Positions 1 through 7,951 of a DNA stretch of 64,000 nt are shown here, piece by piece. Each line of letters opens with the position of its first letter. The first letter of the stretch is position 1. A program made the translations under genes and the position numbers. The DNA is from Ferruginibacter sp050611725 (GTDB taxonomy: Bacteria > Bacteroidota > Bacteroidia > Chitinophagales > Chitinophagaceae): contig NZ_JBODJB010000001.1 of NCBI RefSeq assembly GCF_050611725.1, forward strand, positions 1,178,001 through 1,242,000. Reading direction: 5' to 3'. Below the pieces are notes generated by a model that saw only the letters and a list, made by a program, of their open reading frames with translations, was not told where the DNA came from and did not search any database.

Positions 1-257
1 ACTTTGCCTCCGGTAGTGGATTCATAGCCTGTTTTTAAATAAGATAAAACAGGATTCACTGCAAGTTCAACTTCATCTTTATGTTGTATATGAAGGTAAG
101 TTTCGAGCCCTATACCAAAAGCAAAATTACCATTGCCTTTACCGTTATTGGTTTTTACATTGCTGGAGCCAAAATCTAACTTGGCATATATCGGACTGTT
201 TTGTGCGGTTGCAAAAACAGTAGTAAAGGTCAGGAAAAGTAGAAGTGTTGTTTTCAT
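1..257 (-). CDS. Outer-membrane beta-barrel-like protein, 3' part outside window
   Basis: Partial gene running off the left edge; only the first 85 codons are visible. The ATG at 257 is followed by a clear signal peptide (MKTTLLLFLTFTTVFATAQ, cleavage after Ala/Gln) and then alternating residues such as IYAKLDFGSS and FGIGLETYLHI, the pattern of beta strands in small Bacteroidota outer-membrane proteins (PorT/OmpW-like). The family cannot be fixed from this fragment. It precedes the OsmC gene on the same strand with a gap of about 75 bases, so it could share a transcript, but no operon signal is visible. Confidence 0.6.
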   Translation of the reverse strand, partial: MKTTLLLFLTFTTVFATAQNSPIYAKLDFGSSNVKTNNGKGNGNFAFGIGLETYLHIQHKDEVELAVNPVLSYLKTGYESTTGGK

Positions 258-333
258 TGTTTAAATTTTTGTAAACTTAAACAAGGTGTTGAATGAATGG
301 TGTACCCAATGAAGGGTATTTTGTGTGGAGTGT

Positions 334-729
334 TTAACTAATAGTTACGTTGAGTCCCTTTCTTAAAGTATTGTGTATCTCTGCAACTTTGTCTGTGTGT
401 TCGATCAACGCTTTAATTTCTTCAGTTGTTGCATCTGCTATCACATTTGCTTTGTATTGAAAATTTGAACCGGGTTCACCTTCTCCACCAAAATCACCCG
501 TTACAATAACTTCCACATCGGAAACAACCATATTTCTCTTTGCCGCCTCACGGTAAATGTCATTGCAAAAACAAGTTGCTAACGAGAGCAGTAAGAGCTC
601 CCCACCATTTATAGATGAGCCATAACCTGAAGACTTCGGCGCAATGGCTATTTCTTTTATTGAATCATTTGTTTGAACAGTTGTTTCCAGTTGATTCAAT
701 TTACTTTTAATGCTTGCTGAAATTTTCAT
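334..729 (-). CDS. OsmC family peroxiredoxin-like protein
   Basis: 131 residues, a normal length for OsmC/Ohr-like proteins, which are thiol-dependent hydroperoxide reductases of the cytoplasm. The family pattern is visible: a Gly/Pro-rich segment (APKSSGYGSSINGGELLLLSLATCF) leading into a helix with a Cys pair (CFCNDIYREAAKRN) and a later beta strand pattern around VEVIVTGDFGGEGEPGSNF. In this family the peroxidatic Cys lies in the central helix after the ALxxC segment, which fits here. The second, N-terminal catalytic Cys typical of Ohr is not obvious, so this is better called OsmC-like than Ohr. The leftmost attC-like element begins about 40 bases upstream of its start. Confidence 0.85.
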   Translation of the reverse strand: MKISASIKSKLNQLETTVQTNDSIKEIAIAPKSSGYGSSINGGELLLLSLATCFCNDIYREAAKRNMVVSDVEVIVTGDFGGEGEPGSNFQYKANVIADATTEEIKALIEHTDKVAEIHNTLRKGLNVTIS

Positions 730-769
730 TGTTTTATAATTGAAATTCGAAAGTGGTTGATGGAAAGAA

Positions 770-958
770 CGAACAGGGCTTGCTGCTGTGCTGGAATTTT
801 ATAACGTCCAGCACGGAACTGAAGCCCAATAAAATTACTGATGATGAAGATAGCAACAAAAGCTGATAGAATTACGTCTGACCAAACCGCTGCTGATACT
901 GAACAAAAGATGAGGAGTTATTCTTCAGCCAGCATAGCAGCAAACCGATTGTTGTGCG
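770..958. repeat. attC-like inverted-repeat element E1
   Basis: Imperfect long-range inverted repeat. The left arm (777-794, TTGCTGCTGTGCTGG) pairs with the right arm (929-946, CCAGCATAGCAGCAA), separated by about 135 bases. An extra perfect hairpin lies inside the left half (GTGCTGGA/TCCAGCAC, 788-814). The right edge carries the core GTTGTGCG at 951-958, which is exactly complementary to CGCACAAC at 1551-1558 on the other side of the neighbouring gene. It shares CCGCTGCTGAT with elements E2 and E4, and AACGAACAGG with E4. It is interpreted as the recombination site of an integron-like cassette; that is inference. Confidence 0.6.
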
Positions 959-1558
959 TTCGTGTTGTCAGTCAATGAACTTAAAACTTGATATTAGTCT
1001 GGCTATAACTTTGTCATCAAGAGCCCGTCCATTAGTTTGAATTTCAACAGTCCTGTCTGCTTTGCAGAAATAGAAAAATTGGCATTCACCTGCTGCTGCA
1101 TGAAAACCATTTTCCTTACAACTAATACCACAGATATTGTCGTGCCGAATACCTTTCCAATTTTTCCCTTTGATAAATTTAACTGGAACGTCATGCCTTA
1201 CTCTGTCACTCGTCACGTAGTCGTCACCATTTTTGTCGAATTGCTGAAATAAAAGTGTGTCCAAGCCATAGTTGTCAAAGTCCATTCTAAACACAATTCC
1301 TTCAAAGCAATCCCTGTAAATGTCCTTTTGAACTTTTGTCGTCGGAATGCAAATAAACCCTTCTTGTTCTTTGCTGTACTTAATTGTCCAATATGTTGGT
1401 ATGTCAAATGAAATTTTGTGAGCTGTGTCTCTGTACGTCTTGAATGCAATGGTCTGCCCGAAAGAGTTTGTACAAAAGGCAAGCAATATCCAGATAAAAT
1501 GTGTCAGTTTAACCATGTAAGTTTTGAAGTTGAGAGCTGCTCGAACATGACGCACAAC
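951..1558 (-). mobile_element. Cassette 1 (secreted hypothetical protein)
   Basis: Unit bounded by GTTGTGCGT at 951-959 and its exact complement ACGCACAAC at 1550-1558. It holds a single minus-strand gene that fills nearly all of the space. Each of the four such units in the window has a different end sequence, but the two ends of one unit always match each other, as in integron cassettes, where both core sites derive from one circular attC. The mobile nature is inferred. Confidence 0.5.
968..1516 (-). CDS. Secreted hypothetical protein (cassette gene)
   Basis: 182 residues from the ATG at 1516. I chose this start because it opens a clean signal peptide (MVKLTHFIWILLAFCTNSFGQ). The upstream in-frame ATG at 1555 lies inside the neighbouring inverted-repeat element and would add residues without signal character. 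The mature part contains ISFDIPTYWTIKY and ends SSFKFID, similar in style to small secreted PsbP/DUF1795-like proteins that begin with a sentence such as ISFDIPxxW, but I cannot assign a family. It has several cysteines (CIP, CFEG, CGISCKE, CQFFYFC). The gene sits alone between elements E1 and E2, bounded by complementary ends GTTGTGCG and CGCACAAC, so it looks like a mobile cassette cargo. Confidence 0.6.
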   Translation of the reverse strand: MVKLTHFIWILLAFCTNSFGQTIAFKTYRDTAHKISFDIPTYWTIKYSKEQEGFICIPTTKVQKDIYRDCFEGIVFRMDFDNYGLDTLLFQQFDKNGDDYVTSDRVRHDVPVKFIKGKNWKGIRHDNICGISCKENGFHAAAGECQFFYFCKADRTVEIQTNGRALDDKVIARLISSFKFID

Positions 1559-1751
1559 GGCCCGGGTATTTACGAAGGCCGGGAATTAGTATTCCGTCCG
1601 CCCATAACCGATGCTGATTGAAAATATTTTGTTGAAGTTAAGAATTGCTGTTCAACGTTGCTCGTCAAGCCCGAACTGAAATTGATCAGTGATTCGCTGC
1701 TGATTGTAATTCCGTCTGCCCGGCTTTCGTAATATACCCATGTTGGTGGCA
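1551..1751. repeat. attC-like inverted-repeat element E2
   Basis: The left arm (1564-1588, GGGTATTTACGAAGGCCGGG then AATTA) pairs with the right arm (1707-1739, TAATTCCG..GCCCGGCTTTCGTAATATACCC) with small bulges, around a loop of about 118 bases. The left edge is the core CGCACAAC (1551-1558); the right edge is GTTGGTGGCA (1742-1751). The loop shares the motifs CGCTGCTGATTG and CGTC[A/G]AGCCC with element E4. The arms are internally complementary, whereas the outer cores belong to the two flanking cassettes. That is the expected layout of an attC site in a linear array. Confidence 0.6.
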
Positions 1752-2305
1752 GTTTTTATGAACTCCAACCAAAATGCAGTATGAAGTAAGATTCATTTCC
1801 TTCAATTAGGATGTCGTCATTTACATGGTCTTGACCAAAACAGTAGTGAGTGTCAACGCCACTTAGCAAATAAATATTGACCAAACCAATTTTGTCCAAA
1901 AAGCAAGTTAGGTTTAGTTTAAACTGACTTTCAAGTGGTTTATACAATTCAGTTACTTGTTCTCGTATGTCCAAACTTGTTTTATGGTTACTCCAGTAAT
2001 TAAGCTTTTCTTCTAAAATAAATTCAAAATCATCAACAAGTTTTAGAACTAAATTTTCAGGGTCTCGGTCGGTAACATAAATTTCTTTTTTTTGGCTTTC
2101 ACTAAAAAAATAGGGGTGCTTGTATTTTTCATATTGTCGCAGATAGCTTTTCAATTTATCTACGATACTGCTGCCTGAGGGCAATTCTATTTTTGTAAAA
2201 TGATATTGCCCACCGCAATTCGATGTTTCGCCTTGCAGTTGTTGCAGTAATAAGTTCAATCGTTCTTCGTCTGTCATAGTAGAGGGTTTCAAAATTGCCA
2301 CCAAC
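1742..2305 (-). mobile_element. Cassette 2 (188-codon hypothetical gene)
   Basis: Bounded by GTTGGTGGCA at 1742-1751 and the exact complement TGCCACCAAC at 2296-2305. It contains one minus-strand gene. Its right end abuts the conserved leader (2303-2410), so by orientation it is the first cassette of the left array. Confidence 0.5.
1756..2277 (-). CDS. Hypothetical cytoplasmic protein (cassette gene)
   Basis: 173 residues from the ATG at 2277 (MTDEERLNLLLQQLQGE). An earlier in-frame ATG at 2322 lies in the leader repeat, so the later start is preferred. There is no signal peptide or membrane segment. The visible content is a mostly helical acidic protein with a motif YVTDRDPENLVLKLVDDFEFILEE and a C-terminal ESYFILHFGWSS. 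Similar endings occur in uncharacterised immunity-like or SMI1-like proteins, but I do not recognise the family and propose no function. It is the sole gene of its cassette, and its stop codon lies 5 bases inside the cassette core. Confidence 0.55.
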   Translation of the reverse strand: MTDEERLNLLLQQLQGETSNCGGQYHFTKIELPSGSSIVDKLKSYLRQYEKYKHPYFFSESQKKEIYVTDRDPENLVLKLVDDFEFILEEKLNYWSNHKTSLDIREQVTELYKPLESQFKLNLTCFLDKIGLVNIYLLSGVDTHYCFGQDHVNDDILIEGNESYFILHFGWSS

Positions 2306-2410
2306 ACATAAATATATGACACTATAACCTATTATCAAAAATTGCAGCTAATTAAAAATCAATGGTTTAATGTTATACATTTTGTATTGTTCATTACGCC
2401 AATGACATTA
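2303..2410 (-). repeat. Conserved leader copy A (attI-like candidate)
   Basis: About 107 bases that align without gaps to 14332-14439, by eye roughly three-quarters identical. The best conserved block is TTATACATTTTGTATTGTT followed by ACGCCAATGACATT (copy B has GCGCCAATGACATT). Both copies end exactly at the AAC of the first cassette core and lie just upstream (minus strand) of the first cassette gene. This is the position expected of an attI site or a leader promoter. No promoter box is clear enough to name. Confidence 0.55.
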
Positions 2411-2430
2411 GCTCAAAAAATGAAAACAAA

Positions 2431-3366
2431 TTAATGCAACAACAACTCACAAGGTTTAATACCTGTGTGCTTTTTAAAAGCAGTGCTAAAGTGGGAGATA
2501 GATGAGTAGCCAAGCATTGCAGAAACCTCGGTTACGCTCAGGCCTTTATCGTACAATAAATATTTAGCATGTTCCATTCTTTGGCTTTGGTAAAAATCAA
2601 AGATGGTAGTACCAAACATTTCTTTAAATCCTTTTTTAAGATAACATTCGTTGATAGCCACTTTACGGCTTAATGCTTTAATCGTTAAAGGCTCACCGAT
2701 ATGTTGTAGTAAAACTTCTCTTGCTTTGGTGATCTTGTCTCTATCAGCTTCGTTGGCAAGGAATTTACAATTGAATACTTCTATTTTTTCACCCATCATA
2801 CAATCCATACTGTACAACAACAGGATCTGCGTTTGAGCATTCACGAAAATATTTTCTAAAGTATCGGTGTAGGTATGATTCAATAAAGCTTCAATGGCCA
2901 GTCTGGTTTTACCACATAAAGGCAATTGCTTACTGAAAGAAGTAGTATGTTTAAAAGCCAATACATCGTCCGATATATCCATTTGCTTTTTACCTTTTAC
3001 AAACTGAGTAAGGTAAGATGGTTTAAAGGTGAAACTTAAAACATCCACACTATTTACCTTTTCAATACAGGTTTTAGATTCACTGTGTTTACAAAAATCA
3101 CACTCTGTTTGTTTTTCTCTGCAATACACATTGCCGGTAACACAAAATTTTAGCTCGAGGTAATTGGCCTCAGGGTTATTTTTCTCGTAATGATATACCA
3201 GCATACCCATATCGTCCACATTCCAGTCAGACATCTGCCTGTAACGTCTGATAGAATACTGAACCGATCCCGGAACGGTACGGTCAATATCCTGCAAAAC
3301 GTCCAGTTCGTCTAAAGCGAAAGGCTGTTTTTGAGCCAAGGTTAATATGTCTTTGTATTGATACAT
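2431..3366 (-). CDS. AraC family transcriptional regulator
   Basis: 311 residues from the ATG at 3366; an upstream ATG at 3396 would overlap the -7 box. The C-terminal AraC-type double helix-turn-helix is clear: ITKAREVLLQHIGEPLTIKALSRKVAINECYLKKGFKEMFG, then YQSQRMEHAKYLLYDKGLSVTEVSAMLGYSSISHFSTAFKKHTGIKP. The N-terminal sensor region carries an unusual cysteine cluster (CREKQTECDFCKHSESKTC), which could bind a metal or sense redox state; that is inference. The layout resembles PchR-like regulators of siderophore uptake. It is transcribed away from gyrB and has no obvious neighbouring target operon. Confidence 0.85.
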   Translation of the reverse strand: MYQYKDILTLAQKQPFALDELDVLQDIDRTVPGSVQYSIRRYRQMSDWNVDDMGMLVYHYEKNNPEANYLELKFCVTGNVYCREKQTECDFCKHSESKTCIEKVNSVDVLSFTFKPSYLTQFVKGKKQMDISDDVLAFKHTTSFSKQLPLCGKTRLAIEALLNHTYTDTLENIFVNAQTQILLLYSMDCMMGEKIEVFNCKFLANEADRDKITKAREVLLQHIGEPLTIKALSRKVAINECYLKKGFKEMFGTTIFDFYQSQRMEHAKYLLYDKGLSVTEVSAMLGYSSISHFSTAFKKHTGIKPCELLLH

Positions 3367-3381
3367 TGATAAACTTCGATG

Positions 3382-3389
3382 CAAATATA
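3382..3389 (-). promoter_or_regulatory. -7 box of the AraC gene
   Basis: TATATTTG on the minus strand matches the Bacteroidota -7 consensus TAnnTTTG. It lies about 15 bases before the ATG at 3366, which supports that start and implies a very short leader. Confidence 0.55.
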
Positions 3390-3447
3390 CGTACAAATAG
3401 TCAAAAATTTTGTCACATTCACGTAAACGTTATCGATCGATAAGTTA

Positions 3448-3578
3448 TTAGAACACGGAAGACATGGATTGGTATAGATTAGCACTGATTTCTTAGTAAA
3501 ATTCGTAAACGGTTATTCTAGCCGTAAGCATAAAAATATCCGTTTCTATCCATCTGATCAGTGTCATCCGTGTTCTAA
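3448..3578. mobile_element. MITE-like inverted-repeat element, 131 bp
   Basis: The ends are inverted copies: TTAGAACACGGAAGACA at the left and TGTCATCCGTGTTCTAA at the right, differing at one position. A second inverted match, CACTGAT/ATCAGTG, lies further in. There is no coding capacity. The element occupies most of the gap between the AraC gene and gyrB. This terminal sequence looks like a non-autonomous repeat, but no second copy lies in the window. Confidence 0.6.
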
Positions 3579-3664
3579 TATCCACCGTGTTCCGCATGTG
3601 GAAATCTTTGTAAAAAACAGCCTAAATAAGACCATTTAAATTCCCTCAAACACTTGTTTTTACT

Positions 3665-3672
3665 TATATTTG
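3665..3672 (+). promoter_or_regulatory. Probable -7 box of gyrB
   Basis: TATATTTG followed by CAGGAATAC, about 45 bases before the gyrB ATG. It matches TAnnTTTG. No convincing -33 TTTG lies at the usual spacing, so confidence is moderate. Confidence 0.5.
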
Positions 3673-3717
3673 CAGGAATACAGATTTTGAAAATTTCAAA
3701 GAGAATTTACCTTAAAT

Positions 3718-5697
3718 ATGAGTACAGAAATTGATGAAGTAATAGCTCCTTCCAATGGCAGCTATGGTGCAGATAGTATCCAGGTTTTAGAAGGTTTAGA
3801 AGCAGTCCGTAAACGTCCCGCCATGTACATTGGTGATATCGGCGTAAAAGGCCTGCATCACCTTGTTTATGAAGTGGTCGATAACTCAATTGATGAGGCG
3901 TTGGCCGGTCATTGTAAAACCATTTCAGTAACCATTAACGAAGACAATTCTATCACCGTTGAAGATGATGGTCGTGGTATTCCTACCGCCATGCACACAA
4001 AAGAAAAACGTAGTGCACTGGAAGTAGTTATGACCGTGTTACACGCCGGTGGTAAATTCGATAAGGATTCTTATAAGGTTTCCGGTGGTTTACATGGTGT
4101 GGGGGTGAGTTGTGTGAATGCGTTAAGTACCAAATTACATGTAACGGTTAACAGAGATGGTAAGATATTTGAACAGGAATATGCCATCGGTGTTCCAAAA
4201 TATCCGGTAAGGGAAATAGGTACTTCCGATAAGCATGGTACCAGGGTGCAATTCTGGCCCGATCTAACCATTTTCACATCTGGCATTTACAATAGAGAAA
4301 TTCTTGAAGGTCGTTTACGTGAATTGGCTTTCCTGAACAGAAAGATCAGCATTACGATCACCGATCTTAGAGAAAAAGATGATGACGGCAATACATACAC
4401 GAAGAATTTTTACAGCGAAGGCGGTATTGTTGAGTTTGTAGAAATGCTTGATAAAAATGCCAATCGTCAAACATTATTGCCAACCGTTATTTATTGCGAA
4501 GGAAGAGATGAAGCTACGAATGTGGCGGTGGAAGTAGCCATGTTATATAATACAGGTTATCAGGAACATTTGTTCAGTTATGTAAATAACATCAATACCA
4601 TTGAAGGTGGTACACATGTGGCAGGTTTCCGTCGTTCTATTACAAGAGTATTTAAAAGCTATGGCGAAAAAGAAGGAATGTTCGAAAAAGCCAAAGTAGA
4701 AATTGAAGGAGATGATTTCAGAGAAGGGTTGAGTGCGATCATTTCTGTGAAAGTACCTGAGCCGCAATTTGAAGGTCAGACAAAAACTAAATTAGGAAAC
4801 AGTGAAGTGATGGGTGTTGTAGATACAACGTTGAGTCGTGTGTTATCTGCATTTTTAGAGGAAAATCCTAAAGATGCAAAAACCATCATTCAAAAAGTAA
4901 TATTAGCAGCACAGGCAAGAGCCGCAGCAAAAAAAGCCCGTGAAATGGTACAACGTAAGAGTGTACTAACGGGTGGTGGTTTGCCGGGTAAACTGGCCGA
5001 CTGTTCCGATAAAGATCCTCATCGTTGTGAGTTATACCTGGTGGAAGGGGACTCGGCAGGTGGTACGGCCAAACAAGGTCGTGACAGAAGTTATCAGGCT
5101 ATCTTACCATTAAGAGGTAAAATATTGAACGTAGAAAAAGCTATGGAGCATAAGATCTACGACAATGAAGAGATCAGAAATATCTTCACTGCATTGGGTG
5201 TAAAAATTGGTACGCCAGAAGATCCCAAAGCATTGGACGTTTCTAAACTGCGTTATCATAAATTGATCATTATGACCGATGCCGATGTGGACGGAAGTCA
5301 TATTGCTACATTGATATTGACTTTTATTTTCAGGTATATGGCACCGTTAGTTGAACAAGGATTTGTTTACATTGCTCAACCACCTTTATATCTTGTTAAG
5401 AAAGGGAAAGATCAGGATTATGCTTGGACGGATGAAGAACGCAAGGGCTTGATCCAATTATTCGGACAAGGAAAAGATGACAGCGTAACAACACAACGTT
5501 ATAAAGGTTTGGGAGAAATGAATGCAGAGCAATTATGGGAAACAACTATGAACCCTGCTACACGTACTTTAAAACAAGTAACCATTGAAAGTGCTGCAGA
5601 AGCGGATCGTGTGTTTAGTATGTTAATGGGAGATGAAGTGCCTCCACGTAGAGAATTCATCGAGTCTCATGCTAAGTATGCTAAGATCGATGTGTAA
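3718..5697 (+). CDS. gyrB: DNA gyrase subunit B
   Basis: 659 residues, standard for Bacteroidota GyrB. It is the ATPase and Toprim half of DNA gyrase, which introduces negative supercoils with GyrA. Domains in order: GHKL ATPase with YEVVDNSIDEA (Glu52, Asn55) and DDGRGIP (83-89); transducer; Toprim with EGDSAGG (443-449), PLRGKILN (near 465) and the metal-binding DADVDG (Asp521, 523, 525); and the C-terminal QRYKGLGEMN. The KLADCSDKDP stretch and overall pattern fit GyrB rather than ParE. It is monocistronic, with a hairpin terminator immediately downstream. Confidence 0.97.
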   Translation: MSTEIDEVIAPSNGSYGADSIQVLEGLEAVRKRPAMYIGDIGVKGLHHLVYEVVDNSIDEALAGHCKTISVTINEDNSITVEDDGRGIPTAMHTKEKRSALEVVMTVLHAGGKFDKDSYKVSGGLHGVGVSCVNALSTKLHVTVNRDGKIFEQEYAIGVPKYPVREIGTSDKHGTRVQFWPDLTIFTSGIYNREILEGRLRELAFLNRKISITITDLREKDDDGNTYTKNFYSEGGIVEFVEMLDKNANRQTLLPTVIYCEGRDEATNVAVEVAMLYNTGYQEHLFSYVNNINTIEGGTHVAGFRRSITRVFKSYGEKEGMFEKAKVEIEGDDFREGLSAIISVKVPEPQFEGQTKTKLGNSEVMGVVDTTLSRVLSAFLEENPKDAKTIIQKVILAAQARAAAKKAREMVQRKSVLTGGGLPGKLADCSDKDPHRCELYLVEGDSAGGTAKQGRDRSYQAILPLRGKILNVEKAMEHKIYDNEEIRNIFTALGVKIGTPEDPKALDVSKLRYHKLIIMTDADVDGSHIATLILTFIFRYMAPLVEQGFVYIAQPPLYLVKKGKDQDYAWTDEERKGLIQLFGQGKDDSVTTQRYKGLGEMNAEQLWETTMNPATRTLKQVTIESAAEADRVFSMLMGDEVPPRREFIESHAKYAKIDV

Positions 5698-5724
5698 TTG
5701 ATTGTTTCTGAATAATAATAATTT

Positions 5725-5755
5725 AAAAGGGTTAGCTTAGCTAGCCCTTTTTTGT
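5725..5755 (+). terminator. Intrinsic terminator after gyrB
   Basis: Stem AAAGGGTTAGC / GCTAGCCCTTT with a three-base loop (TTA), one G-T wobble, followed directly by a T run. Confidence 0.85.
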
Positions 5756-5807
5756 TAAACCACTCATCAAACAAAATAATCTAGGTAACTTACATGATGT
5801 ATTTTTA

Positions 5808-7871
5808 TTGATCGTTTTATTGTTCAATATAAGCGACTTACCAAAATATCTTTCTGTGTCTGTAATCGGGAAAAATACCATTCGATCTTTTTTGCTGATA
5901 ATTTTTGTTGTTATCACCTTCAATTGTTTTTCTCAGGCAAAAGAGTTTTTTATTAAACATGGTAATAATATTACCAGCCTAAGTTGTGGCGAAATGATAT
6001 TTGCACCCATTACAACTGCAGAAAACAGAAAGACACAAGGAGCTGGATCGATATGGATAAAAAATCCGATCGACCTCACTCAGCCTTTTGATATAAGCTT
6101 TGTTGTAAATTTTAATAGATTGATCGGAGCCGATGGAGGCGCTTTTGTTTTAACTGCCGATACGGCAAGTGTTGGTAACAGTAATGATGGACTTGGTTTT
6201 GAAGGAATCGATCGATCGCTTGCAGTAACCATCGATCCTGTAAATAATGGTGAAGATGCTGATCCCGGGTTTAGTCATATTGCCATTCAATCTAACGGAG
6301 ATGTAAACCACAGTACAGCCAATAATTTGGCAGGACCGGTTTCTATAGAAAATTTATACATTGCCGGTTCGAGACCACTAACGTTTAGCCGTATTGTAAA
6401 AGTTAAGTGGGAACCAATAGCAAAAAAACTTTCAGTATTTATTGACGGCAATCTATATCTAAGTATTACTGAAGATATTGTTCAAAAAATATTCATGGGT
6501 AAGCCAATCGTTTATTTTGGTTTTACGGCATCCAATACTCAATTGCAATATTTTCCGCCAAGAACTGAAATTGAATTCGGGTTTATGCGTTTCTCTTTTG
6601 GAACAGTAGTGCCACGTTATAGTACCTCACCCGACTTAGACACCTGCTTTTCAAAACCAATTCTTTTTACAGATAACTCTCGTTATTTTTCAGAAAATAT
6701 TTATGACAATACAGATATGTTTAAATGGTATTGGGATTTTGGAGATGGTACAAGGTCATCTTTACAGAATCCACCACCGCATACTTATCCCGGTCCCGGT
6801 TCATACAAATTTCAATATACCGTTACCAATCAAATAGGTTGTACTGCAGATACCTTTCGTAGGCTAATTACACTGGGATCTATGCCCGTGGTTGATTTTA
6901 GTACTTCGCCGGCCTGTTCTAAGGCAGTAACAAGTTTTATAGATATGTCTACCTCTACAGTTGGTGCACCCGTTGTATGGGAATGGGATTTTGATAACGG
7001 AATAAAAGGGAATAAAAAAAATGATCAGACAATTTACAACAGCACCGGAGCCAGATCGGTTAGTGTAAAGATCCGAACAGAGTATGGTTGTGAAGCAACC
7101 GTTACCAAACAGATCAATATTGCGGAAAGGCCTTCATTGAATTTCAGTTATCAAAAAGATTGCGTTGGTAATGTGCAGTATCTTCCGGCAGTTCAGAACA
7201 ATACACTGATCGATACATGGGCATGGAATTTTGGCGATCACAGATCATCGGATAAAAAAGAACCCACACATTTCTTTGCTGCAAACGGCGTATATCTGTC
7301 ATCGTTATATGCTGTGTCTGATAAAGGATGTGTATCCGACACAATTACCAAACCCGTTGCTATTAATACGCTTTATCCGTTTGCCGGTAATGATACTGCT
7401 GTTGCTATAGGGCAACCGCTGCGTTTGCAGGGCCGGGGCGGATCTTCTTTTTCATGGGCTCCGTCAACAGGGTTGAGTAATTCAACAATTGCTGATCCTG
7501 TAGTTACGATCAATAGAGATCAAACCTATTATCTCACTGTAAAAAATGATATTGGCTGTACTGCAACAGATACCATTAATATTAAAGTGTATGATAGCGT
7601 TGCTGTTTTTGTGCCAAGCGCATTCAGTCCGAACAATGATGGATTGAATGATGTGTTACGTGCAGTAACACCCGGTTATACAGTGAACTATTTTGCAGTG
7701 TACGACAGGCATGGCAAAATGGTTTTTCAAACCAATAATGCTTCTAAAGGTTGGGATGGAACATTCAATGGAACTCCCCAATACGTAGGAGCCTATGTGT
7801 GGATCGTAAGAGCAACCAATTACCGAGGTATAACATTGGTAAAAAAAGGAACGGTGGTATTGGTGAGATGA
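5808..7871 (+). CDS. Secreted lectin-like PKD protein with T9SS type B sorting domain
   Basis: About 670-687 residues. A hydrophobic signal segment (SFLLIIFVVITFNCFSQA) is followed by an L-type lectin-like domain (GAGSIWIKNPIDLTQPFDISF, GGAFVLTAD, GLGFEGIDRSLAVTIDP). Three PKD-type repeats follow (WDFGDGT, WDFDNG, WNFGD). The C-terminus is a gliding-motility-associated CHU_C domain (VFVPSAFSPNNDGLNDVL ... WDGTFNGTPQYVGAYVW), a type B T9SS signal. The product is expected at the cell surface and probably binds glycan. No in-frame ATG exists before the signal segment, so the start must be TTG (5808) or, more likely, GTG (5856), which gives a compact signal peptide. It is followed at 81 bases by another secreted protein. 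Confidence 0.85.
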   Translation: MIVLLFNISDLPKYLSVSVIGKNTIRSFLLIIFVVITFNCFSQAKEFFIKHGNNITSLSCGEMIFAPITTAENRKTQGAGSIWIKNPIDLTQPFDISFVVNFNRLIGADGGAFVLTADTASVGNSNDGLGFEGIDRSLAVTIDPVNNGEDADPGFSHIAIQSNGDVNHSTANNLAGPVSIENLYIAGSRPLTFSRIVKVKWEPIAKKLSVFIDGNLYLSITEDIVQKIFMGKPIVYFGFTASNTQLQYFPPRTEIEFGFMRFSFGTVVPRYSTSPDLDTCFSKPILFTDNSRYFSENIYDNTDMFKWYWDFGDGTRSSLQNPPPHTYPGPGSYKFQYTVTNQIGCTADTFRRLITLGSMPVVDFSTSPACSKAVTSFIDMSTSTVGAPVVWEWDFDNGIKGNKKNDQTIYNSTGARSVSVKIRTEYGCEATVTKQINIAERPSLNFSYQKDCVGNVQYLPAVQNNTLIDTWAWNFGDHRSSDKKEPTHFFAANGVYLSSLYAVSDKGCVSDTITKPVAINTLYPFAGNDTAVAIGQPLRLQGRGGSSFSWAPSTGLSNSTIADPVVTINRDQTYYLTVKNDIGCTATDTINIKVYDSVAVFVPSAFSPNNDGLNDVLRAVTPGYTVNYFAVYDRHGKMVFQTNNASKGWDGTFNGTPQYVGAYVWIVRATNYRGITLVKKGTVVLVR

Positions 7872-7951
7872 TCTTATCAAAATAAATATTCCCGATCAAT
7901 TTATGCAAAAAAACCAAAGGCTGCATCAGGTATAAATATTGCTCACCTTAA

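Noticed and set aside
334..729. OsmC gene as a further cassette of the left array
   Set aside because: The left end that should match the E1 left edge (GTTCTTTCC-type) is not found between 258 and 333, so the gene is more likely ordinary flanking chromosome.
3718..5697. Alternative call of ParE (topoisomerase IV) for the gyrB gene
   Set aside because: The 659-residue length, the KLADCSDKDP and DADVDG regions and the overall order fit GyrB better; no parC-like partner is adjacent.
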